Source of the DNA: Simmondsia chinensis
Taxonomy: Eukaryota > Streptophyta > Magnoliopsida > Caryophyllales > Simmondsiaceae
Reading direction: 5' to 3'
Assembly (NCBI GenBank): GCA_018398585.1
Contig: JAGTTD010000001.1
Coordinates: forward strand, 23,115,438 to 23,179,437
Length of the DNA stretch: 64,000 bases
Shown here: positions 55,601 to 64,000 of the stretch, one piece after another
Numbering within the stretch: position 1 is the first letter of the stretch
Layout: each line of letters opens with the position of its first letter
Position numbers and translations under genes: made by a program
Notes under the pieces: model-generated
What the model saw: only the letters and a program-made list of their open reading frames with translations
The model's database searches: none
Told to the model about the DNA's origin: nothing

Positions 55601-56600
55601 AGGCAAGACAACTATCCTCCGCGTCAAGAGCAAGCAAAGTCCATTGTGGTGTTAAGAAGTGGGAAGGAAGTTGACAGTGGGTTGATTGTTGAGAGTGAAG
55701 AGTCCATGAGTGGTGAGGGAGAAGAGAAGAGTAAGGAAAGAGAGAAGGAGACCGATGAGGTCACGCACCCTTCTCCCATTCCTAAAGCCTTTGATCTTCC
55801 TTCCTCATATGAACCTAGAGTGCCCTTTCCCAGGCTTTAGTTGCACCACATCCAAATGGGAAGGACAAGAAGTGGGAAAACATTTTGGATACTTTTATGC
55901 AAGTAAAGATTAACATTCCTCTTCTTGATGCGATCATACAGATCCCGGCCTATGCGAAGTTCATTAAGGACCCGTTGACCCAAAAGAGGCGATCTAGAGC
56001 ACATCTGCCTAAGAAAGTGTTTTTAGCCGAGCAAGTGCGCTCCATTCTGAAGCGTGACACTCCAATTAAGTACAAAGACCCTGGTGTCCCCACCATCTCA
56101 TGTTCACTTGGAGACTACCCGATCGATAAAGCTTTATTGGACTTAGGAGCGAGTGTCAACATTATTCCTTACTTGGTTTATTAGAAGTTAGGCCTGGGAG
56201 AGTGGCAACGCACCACAATGGCCTTGTAGTTAGCGGATAGATTAACTAGAGTTCGCCATGGTGAGCTTGCTAACGTGCTAGTGAAGGCAGACAAAGCCCT
56301 GTTTCCTACTGATTTTTTTGTGCTTGTTATGGAACCTTCTAGTCATTTGAAAAACCATATCCCTATCATTCTAGATTGGCCTTTCCTAGTGGCGGCTAAT
56401 GCCACCATTAATTGTAGATCCGGGGCAATGGATGTTAGTTTTGCAAACTTGACTATTACGTTAAATATTTTTAAGGTTTCATCATTACCCACTAGTGAGG
56501 ATGAGTCGGAGTGTTTTTGTGTGGATGTTATTGATGATTTTTTTGACCAAACACTCCCTTCTCATCCCAGATATTGACCTCCTTGATGAGAATGTGAAAC
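55601..56600 (+). pseudogene. Protease region of Athila-like element I
   Basis: A charged linker (EESMSGEGEEKSKEREKE, 55690-55760) precedes the block INIPLLDAIIQIPAYAKFIKD (55908-55970) and the aspartic protease site KALLDLGASVN (near 56130-56160, DxG form DLGA). PIILDWPFLVAANATIN (near 56350-56410; the family has GRPFLA) marks the flap and second half. A stop at 56182 and one near 56229 break it. Confidence 0.85.
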
Positions 56601-57024
56601 CTTCTAGAGAGATGCAACGAAGGTTGACTCCTAACATGAAAGACGTTTTGGGTTGGGAGAATAATTACTTTATGGTTCAAGAGAGATACTAGGTCATAGG
56701 TTGTCTAAGGAGGGTATTCAGATTGATAAGGCTAAGATAGATTTGAATGTTAACTATGCTAACTCGCCTGCTCTCTCAAATGTGAAGCAAGGTAAAGTCT
56801 TCCTAGGTTTTGCGAGTTTTTATACGGGATCCCTTAAGGACCATGGGAAGTTAGCTAGACCATTGAATAGTTTGCTATCTAAGGACATATCTGTTGAGTT
56901 TGGTGAGTCTTGGTTAGAAGCTTTTCAAAAGCTTTGGTCCATGCTTGTTGCCGCCCCCATTAGGCATCCACCCGACTGCTCTGTCCCTCCTGAAATCATG
57001 TGTGGCACTTCTATTTTGTTGTAG
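56601..57024 (+). pseudogene. RT remnant of I with internal deletion
   Basis: The start of RT (KPSREMQRRLTPNMKDV, near 56597-56647) is joined directly to a stretch close to the thumb (YFMVQE, near 56668; LSKEGIQIDKAKIDL, 56698-56745). The fingers and palm with both catalytic blocks are therefore missing. LGFASFYTGSLKDHGKLARPLNSLL and PPEIMCGTS follow and mark the start of RNase H. Everything after, including integrase, is deleted. Confidence 0.85.
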
Positions 57025-58018
57025 ATGTTATCGTAGGTGAGCTCATGGAAGTGGCTTCTTTGGTTGATGTCATTACTCGATCATCGTTAGACCCATTCTG
57101 TCCGGCTAATGCCGTAAAACTTAGCGCTACTAGGAGGCAGCCTAGGTTTGCTATTCCTTACTTTTAGCTTTGGTTTTGAACTCACTAGTTGCTTGGAGGC
57201 TTGTTTCTATCTTTTTAGGTTCTTGTCCCGTGTTGCACGAGTTATACATACTTATTTCACGCCCATTCATGATCATTGCCTTGTCAGGTTCTATCGCTTT
57301 ATCTCACCTCTTTCTTGTGCTTTAATGCTCTATGTTGCGGCATTGAGGACAATGCATGGTTTAGATGTGGGGTGAGGCTCATTTGCATGTGCTCATTTTT
57401 GGTTAAATTTTTAACATTTTTTGCGCATTTTGAGCATGCACTATAACCTTTTAGCCAAGTTTTTTCTTGATTGATGTATATGTTACGATGATGGTGGGAT
57501 TAGTTGTCTATTTCATTCTCTTGATTCCACGAAATCAAATGATTCAATCACATACTTGAGTATTGTCGATCATTGTTGATATTAATGAGTTCTACTCATG
57601 CCGCTCACATATTTACTATGCACAGTCAATCATATGCCACATAGAATTCTCAATGTATGGGCATGTATTTAGGTGATTCAATAAGATGGGTGTACAAAAC
57701 CGTGGTATATTTGGTTGGATGCAAAAATTTGAGAAAATTCCATGCCATGAGATCCCATTCACTTTCAATTGTATGCTTAAATTGCTTGAGTAGTTTCTAT
57801 CTGTTGATACAGGGTTAATAAAATTCTATAACGAGTTTTTAAGTTTAATCATCTGAATTCAAAGAATTGGAGAATGATCTAGATGATTGCATTTTGTCTT
57901 GAATTGTAATGTGTGTGTTAATCTTGGAACACTTTGTGAAGGTCGGGGTAGTTTGTCACTCGAGTCTTTATGTCTATCCTATGCTTTGCTCGAGGACTAG
58001 CAAACGTTAGGTGTGGAG
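57025..58018 (+). other. 3' noncoding region of I
   Basis: It contains CATTGAGGACAATGCATGGTTTAG (57340-57364 region) and GCTCGAGGACTAGCAAACG (57988-58006). Both motifs commonly lie downstream of pol in Athila-type elements. The degenerate purine tract GTGTGGAGTG precedes the 3' LTR. No coding sequence is seen. Confidence 0.65.
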
Positions 58019-59523
58019 TGTTGATGCATCTCATATTTACGCATATGTTAATTGATATTTTAATTGTTTTGCACCATTTTAATTATAGTTTTATACTCAC
58101 TTTGGAAATTTTTATATTTTATAGGATTGAAATTAAAGTTCTAAAAATTGTTAAATTTTGGTGCAAACAAGATAAAATTCAATGCGTAAGCAATTAAAAT
58201 CAAGTCAATCGGAGATCAGGACGAGATCGTATGATGCAAGCCCACCACACGCCATACCAGTCACCCTCATCAACCTCACTCCACACCAGCCCAAACCCAG
58301 CATCATCACCGGCCAACCTAAGCCCAGCCCAAGCCCAACTTCAACGTCCTGCCAAGCCAAGATCACTGCAGTTCATAGCCTCCTCAGCTTCACCAGCACA
58401 ACCATCCCTGGCCCAAGCTTAGCTCATGCACTATCCTACGCCACTTAGGCCCACCCGAGTCCAGCCTCTGTCCAGACCCAACTTCTGCACAGTCCAAGCC
58501 CGTGACTAACAGCAGCCCACAGCAACCTGCAGCCCCGCACCTTCAGTCCAGACTCCCAACTCGCATAGGGTTCAACCAGGGGAAGTGGGTTTGGGAGAGC
58601 ATATATAAACATAGTCCTCTGTTTTTGGGGTATATTTTTTACACTGCTTCTCTCCTCTCCCAGCTTTTTCTCTCTCTTTAGTTGTTTGATGTTGCTATTT
58701 TTTTCGTTAAATTGGAATGTGGGTGAAATTAGCTTGAAGACCAACATGAGTTCGTCCATCTCTTCCTTCACCAATTCATCATTGATAGAGAGCTAACTTG
58801 CTCTCTTGGGTTAGATGGAGTCTTAACCTTTTTACTTTTGTATTAATTTTAATTTGGATTAATTTGATTGTTTAATAAATTGTTTGACTGAGATAAATAC
58901 TTTGAAGTATTATGTTATTATCGTTTATTCAATTGAGATGAATATTGAGTTTGTAACCTTTGATCATTGATGTTGATATTTATAAATTATTTCTTTGCGC
59001 TTGTAGCCTTAAATTTAATTAATCAAGCAATAGTATTTATCGAATTGTTAATTAAAGCCTATCTTCCCTATGCTTTAGTTAAATAGGGTCAATACATGAT
59101 AATTAACAATGGGTTAGGTAGAGCCTATTTTTCTTATGGCTTATTTAGCTAGGGTCAATAAGTGATACTAACATCACCTTAATAGGTTGAAGCTTGTAGC
59201 CGAAACCACTTCCTGTGTGACAATTAATAATCCAAATTTAAGAGTTAATGCAAGAATAGTTGACTAATGATTGATTCGAAATCCTAGGTTCCAATTCCAA
59301 ATTATTTTCACTGTTAGAAATATAATTCTTTAGTTTAATTGTCGTTTCCTTAGAATAGTTAACACATAACCTCTCAATCTTATTTGAATCAATTTAGGTC
59401 ATAAATTAAATTCACGTACTTTTAACCCTTGTGGTTCGACACCCTCTCGCTATTAAGCTTCAAATTCGATGTGTTTACTGAATGGGGTTTTATATTAAGA
59501 TTTGATAGATGTAGAAAAACACA
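58019..59523 (+). repeat. 3' LTR of I (about 1505 bp)
   Basis: It starts TGTTGATGCATC and ends AAAAACACA. It pairs with the 5' LTR over its whole length except the first about 70 bp. D integrase sequence resumes directly after it. Confidence 0.85.
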
Positions 59524-60310
59524 TCATACATGAAGAGATTTGTGGGTCCCATTTGGCTAAAAACAAGATGTATTGGTTGATTGGACCTTATGGCTATTAT
59601 TCGCTATCAAGGACGAATGATTGCATCAAGTATGCCAAGGGATGTAGAGCATGTCAAAGGCATGGGTATGTCCCTTGGATCCCTGCTTATGCGATGCATT
59701 CAATAGTTAAGCCATGGCCCCTTCGAGGATGGGCAATGTATACTATTGGAGAAATTAATCTTCCCTCTAGAAAGCAACACATATATCTTCATGGCCACAT
59801 ATAACTTCACAAAGTGGATTAAAGCTAAGCCATAGAGTAATATCAATCACTAGGATGTGATTGATTTTATCAAAGAATACATCCAATGTTGGTTTAGTAT
59901 CCCAAAAACTATAATTGTGGACCAAGCTAAAGGTATTTAATGGGCCTGAGGTTAAGTAGTTCACTAAGAGCTTTATTATTGAGATTTTAAACTCAACTCC
60001 TTATTATGCCCATGCAAATGGCCAGGTAGAGTCAATTAACAAGATTCTTAAGACCAACATTGAAAAAGAATGATTGAAGACAGTCCTAGGAGGTGGCATG
60101 ACTTGCTACTTGTTGCTCCATGGGCTTATAGAGTGTCCAATAGAAATGCTACTAGGACAACTCCCATCCATTTGACTTGTGGCCATGATGCTGTGCTACC
60201 AATGGAAGTAACAATTCAATCCTGAAGGCTGGCTCATCAATGAAAATTTAATGAGCCTGAGTATGAGCAAGCCAAGATGGATGAGCTAACGTAGATAAAG
60301 ATAGGCTTGA
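59524..60310 (+). pseudogene. Integrase of Tat-type Gypsy D (broken)
   Basis: The H2C2 zinc region is well kept: HEEICGSH, then KGCRACQRHG (59534-59673). The core starts KPWPLRGWAMYTIGEIN, where the family has ALDLIG, so the first catalytic aspartate is replaced. The second is seen in VDQA (near 59919) and the glutamate in GQVESINK (near 60022-60045). PRRWHDLLLVAPWAYR-like and ATRTTPIHLTCGHDAVLP segments follow in shifted frames. The piece ends MDELT-stop near 60290, where LTR J starts. Confidence 0.88.
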
Positions 60311-61614
60311 TGTATTAGAACTGGCATTCTGGGAAACCCAATTTATGTGAATAATTTTATTATTGAATAAAGTTCATTTATTATTGTTTATATATTTATG
60401 AGTTGATTGTACATGTGATATTATTTTCCTTCAAGCAACATACCATGAGTTGGATGTAGTCCTTAATTCACATTTGGAATATCTGTTTTAGTGGATAATG
60501 AAATTACGCCAAAGATAGACTAATAACATATTAAAATATTATTTAATAGTTAATTCATAGTCAATGATAAGTTTGGACTACTTCTCTGCTAAGACTATAA
60601 TATAACAATTAGATAACCTGTCTTAATTAGGTGGATGGTAATCCAGAATGTTATGTTGGAGTATTTCAATTAGATTGTTACAATGAATTGGACCATGTGA
60701 CTTGCTCGTTTATACACTACTATAAAAAATGAGCAACTCGTTTATACACTTGCTCGTAGTCTGAGCTCTTGTTCATGGAATGTTAGTTACTTTGATGTGG
60801 TAAAAGTATTAGGTTACAATATGTACCTAAAATATTATGTTCATTAGGTAAGTGCATGAATTGTAGCAAGAATATATATTTTACTAGGAATCTATAATAT
60901 AAGATTTCCCCTTAATTGATTCGCAAGCATTTGAATTGATTCTAGAGACTTCGGCTAGAGCACGCCATATGTGTGACATTTGGAATTAGTACAAAAGTGC
61001 ATTTCTGTATTAATAAATTATTCAAGAAGGGCAAGTCAGGAACTAAAAAGGTAATATGAGATAGAATAATAATAGTAGTTTAAATTATTTTTCTAATGGA
61101 CATTTAATAGATGGGTCAATTGTAAGTCAATAATATAGGGAATTTAACGAGTAAATATATTTAGTTCTAGAGTGAAATAAAACTTATTTAGTGGAACTGT
61201 GTTTTACTAAATGGTAATAAATTGTTATCATGAGATGATAATAAGATTTAAACCATTTGGAGCTAGAACTAAATTGTCCCCGAGGTACCTGCGCAAGCCT
61301 CTATAATATCACCTTTAAAAAATCAAGAGAATTCGTGAGATAAATTATTTGTTCAGGAGATGAATTAATTATTTTTTGCTCAAACTAAAATCCATGAGAT
61401 GAATTTATACTAGAAAAACTAAATAAAAAATAAAAAAAGAAAAAATGCGAAAATTCACCACGGGCCAATCAGCGAGCGAAACATGTCACATGTTGATTGG
61501 CACATGGGAGCGTTCAGCACATTACCCCCAGGCCACCTAGTGTGAGACACATGTCACGCGCTGGTGATGGATGAGGTTGTTGATCCACGTCCAACGATGC
61601 AGACCAATCATGGG

Positions 61615-62000
61615 TAAGGGTGTAAATGAGCCGAGGCGGCTCGCGAGATCGTCATAAAGCTTGAAAAGCTTAGCTAGCTTTTAGCTCGAGATTAGTGAAG
61701 CTCAAGCTCGTAGGCTCGAGAGGGAAAACAAGCCTAAGCGAGCCTCTTGTACTATAACATATTTGCTTAAATATTTTCCAATGAAGCGATATTGGAGCTT
61801 AAATGAGCCTATATTGAGTTTAGATGAGCTAAAATATTGCAAGCTTAATTCGAAGCTCACCGAGCTTAGATCGAGCAAAGCCGAACCCAAGCTTTTGAGG
61901 AGCTGAGCTCAAGCCTGAACTTTTAAATCTCGACAAGCTTTGGGCGTAGCTTGAGCTTGCCAAGCTTGGGCTCGGCTCGGCTCGACTCAAATACCCCCTA
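61615..62000. mobile_element. hAT-like MITE in LTR J (386 bp)
   Basis: The ends read TAAGGGTGTAAATGAGCCG and ...CTCAAATACCCCCTA, a recognisable imperfect terminal inverted repeat. The interior is rich in AGCTCGAGCTTGAGC-type motifs in both orientations. Flanking 8-bp sequences ATCATGGG and ATCGCTGG agree at five positions, suggesting a decayed duplicate. It has no coding capacity. Confidence 0.75.
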
Positions 62001-62004
62001 ATCG

Positions 62005-62026
62005 CTGGGTGCCACGTGGCACCCAG
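62005..62026. promoter_or_regulatory. 22-bp perfect palindrome with central G-box in LTR J
   Basis: The left half is CTGGGTGCCAC and the right half is its exact complement, centred on CACGTG. It corresponds to the G-box of the other LTRs and lies five bases from the MITE end. Confidence 0.8.
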
Positions 62027-62579
62027 TAAAGCAATGATGGCTGATCAGTTTTACTCATTTTGTTTTCATTTTTTTATTTTCGATAGATTTCTTATTATTT
62101 TGACTTATTGGAAATCATAGTTTTATTTTATTTTAGTTTTAAAATTATTGCAGATTTTTTGGCTTCAAGAAGGTCAGATGAGGATTTGGCATAATAGTAA
62201 TGCATTTTTACACACTCTTTCTTCAATTAGAGAACGGAAGAGAAAAGTGTTCTCCAGATTTTTCTCTAAAATAGTTTTATAGTGCTTGATTTTATGACTC
62301 CACGGGTCCAGTACAACGAAAAGACTTCAGTGGTTTAGTTCTCACTGCACCTGTGTACTTTAGTCTAAATCGCGGTATGTAACACTTAATTAATTCTTTT
62401 AAATTCGTGTTTAATTCGTTTTCGTGTTATGTCTATTTATGCTATGCATTTTCATGTTATTTATTAGAGTAGAGACCATTTATTGTTTAAAAATTTAGAA
62501 TTTTAAATTGTGATCCGTTGCATCTAATCCATTAGTTTCAGGAAATTTTGATTCACAAAATTAAAATTCTCCCAATAAT

Positions 62580-62591
62580 TGGTATCAGCGG
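62580..62591 (+). other. Primer binding site of J
   Basis: TGGTATCAGCGG, matching the initiator tRNA-Met complement except near its end, two bases after the LTR. Confidence 0.7.
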
Positions 62592-64000
62592 TGACGCCAA
62601 TAGCTGGCATTAGTTATTGATGCTTATGTTTTTACTTAGCAAGTGCACTAAGTCGTATCAAGTAGGATAGATTATTGAGCGAGTACCGAAATTAGTAGCT
62701 TTAGCACTATTTGAAAGACCGAAAATTGAAGTTTTTGTTATGAAACAAAACAAAATGAAAAAGAACAAAAATGGTTACTGATTTTCTGAAAGATATACTA
62801 ATTTTAGATGATTTTTGTAATTTAATAAGATCAAAGGCATCCGAATTCACCCAGTTGCATCAATACACCTTTCTATTCTCGATATTCAAGTTGTTATTAC
62901 ATGTTGATGGTCGAAAACTGTAATTTACTAAACATTCTATCTCAACCAACATCTAGAATGCTCTTTTACATATTAACTAATAAATATCTTGAATAAATTT
63001 AAATAATAAAAGAGTTTTGAAGATTCATGATTTTCACTTAAGATCACACAAATCGCGTTAATCTATCTCTAGCATTCGCTCAATTTGTGGTGTTTATCAC
63101 TTTAGCATTCATCATAAATCTCTTCTAGGACTCATTATGAATCATTGTAGGATTTGAATGATGATCAGGCATTCAAAACTCATGAAGAACAATGATAAAC
63201 ACTCAAGCATTGCAATAAACAAACTTTGACTACGTTGAACTAGAAAATAGCGTATATTACAACTTAGGCTACATCATAGCCTTGGAAAGAAAATATTAGT
63301 TCATGGTACACATAATATGAATCAAAATTGACACCAAATCCATGAAATTAAAGAAGAAAGGATTGAAAAAAACTTGAAAATGAAATATTACAAACCAAAC
63401 TCTTTTTTTTCACACTGTTCCTCTTGTATCCGAATTTCTACCTATGTCTCTACTTTGTTTTTAGTTTTTTTTCCTTAATGAATTGATGCATAAGGACCTC
63501 CCAAACACCCCTATATATAGTACTTGAGGTTGAAATTTCAAAAAATAAAAAAATACATCAAGTTCATTCTCATTTGTTCATTATGCTGCCCAGTGCTGCT
63601 CATTTCCAACAAGTTGCTGATTTCTTCAGTTTTTCTACTTTGCACCGCCCAAAATCAGCTCTTACATCACCATGAACATGTTCTTGAAGTGTACAAAGCA
63701 TTTTGGCTTTTGATTTGTGCATTTTGCCTCCCATTTTTGCAATTTGTAATGAATTGTACATGAACTTGGTTCATCCTTGCTAAACCATGTAGAAGTGATG
63801 TGTTTTGCCCATTTTTTGCCTTTGTTTGATGTCTCTTGCATTCACTTGTTGATGTTGATGATAAAACCTAAGAAATATTTAGCATAAAATGAGCACTTTT
63901 GCAAGAAAATAATGATAGAAGCGAAAAGAAGTAAAAGCGGGCAACAACGATAAAAGTTTGATGTAAAATGGTTTGAAAGAGAACATAAATGATATGAATA
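62592..64000. other. Unassigned AT-rich DNA right of J
   Basis: No protein motif was found. The opening stretch (62620-62700, with TTAGCAAGTGCACTAAGTCG) and later text resemble LTR or noncoding parts of plant Gypsy-type elements, read on the minus strand. This is only an impression. The 79-codon ORF at 63524-63763 has no supporting motif. Confidence 0.3.

Larger units (their letters stand above)
52466..59523 (+). mobile_element. Athila-like Gypsy element I with RT core deleted
   Basis: Two LTRs (52482-53871 and 58019-59523), a tRNA-Asp type primer site, gag, protease, an RT remnant and a long 3' noncoding region, all plus strand. It sits between RNase H and integrase of D. The first about 70 bp of the 5' LTR are missing. 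The target duplicate cannot be defined because of that loss. Confidence 0.85.
18850..60310 (+). mobile_element. Tat-type Ty3/Gypsy element D, split into five pieces by nested insertions
   Basis: Plus-strand fragments occur in correct gag-pol order: gag (18850-22086), a small linker (25726-25805), protease (40423-41671), RT with RNase H and a second, archaeal-type RNase H (50310-52465), and integrase (59524-60310). The pieces total about 7.5 kb. The gaps are filled by E, F+G, H and I. The junctions across H and I interrupt clear reading-frame contexts. The second RNase H (FDGSK...CSNNGAEYA) is diagnostic of the Tat lineage. Neither LTR of D was recognised. The linker assignment is the weakest piece. 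Confidence 0.8.
60311..62577 (+). repeat. Copia-type LTR J, plus strand (2267 bp including a MITE)
   Basis: It starts TGTATTAG and ends CCCAATA, with decayed termini. It is related to the A/F/G/H LTRs but in the opposite orientation: the segment near 61190-61400 (GTGGAACT..., GAGGTACCTGCGCAAGCCTCT, GAGATGAATTA) is the reverse complement of their 3'-side core. A primer site follows on its right, so it is a 5' LTR. No internal coding sequence follows in the window. Confidence 0.8.

Noticed and set aside
1..64000. An intact host gene or an operon-like functional system
   Set aside because: Every recognisable coding stretch belongs to a transposable element and carries stops, frameshifts or deletions.

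Overview
This window looks like nuclear, heterochromatic DNA of a flowering plant. It is AT-rich and almost entirely made of decayed, nested transposable elements. Visible clues are Ty1/Copia elements with initiator-tRNA-Met primer sites, Ty3/Gypsy elements of the Tat, Athila and chromovirus types, two hAT-type MITEs, and a long-terminal-inverted-repeat DNA transposon carrying a plant-mobile-domain-like fragment. I found no intact host gene, no RNA gene and no uninterrupted transposon protein. Every coding stretch is broken by stops, frameshifts or deletions. The species cannot be named from the sequence.

Layout. 1-5729: right (5') half of Copia element A, minus strand, with its 5' LTR. 5730-8984: 3' half of an unrelated Copia element B (plus strand) into whose integrase A inserted. 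8985-13418: unassigned DNA, then the tail and 3' LTR of Copia element C. 13817-18609: element K, a DNA transposon with terminal inverted repeats of 0.9-1 kb around a PMD-like fragment. 18850-60310: a plus-strand Tat-type Gypsy element D, split into five pieces by later insertions. These are a minus-strand chromovirus E (22087-25725, itself holding a 602-bp hAT MITE), a lone Copia-type LTR F (25806-40422, itself split by complex G at 26985-39522), Copia element H (41672-50309) and Athila-like element I (52466-59523). 60311-62591: a plus-strand Copia LTR plus primer site (J), holding a second MITE. 62592-64000: unassigned.

Elements A, G and H are one Copia family with LTRs of 2.1-2.25 kb. All three carry the same deletion that removes most of reverse transcriptase, and G and H share a further integrase deletion. 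The family therefore appears to have multiplied as a non-autonomous element. G is not a simple element: it has three LTRs and two internal regions, and a scrap of flanking target DNA is trapped beside the first LTR, so it is a product of recombination. The most unusual signal is structural. The LTRs and the 1.5-2 kb leaders of this family are strings of short perfect hairpins, arms 6-15 bp, nearly all with a loop of exactly 3 nt, built on several unrelated stem sequences. The LTRs also carry palindromic G-box (CACGTG) sites upstream of the TATA-like site.

Relative order of events from the nesting: D is oldest; E, F, H, I and J landed in or beside D; G landed in F; the MITEs landed in E and J. 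A is younger than B.
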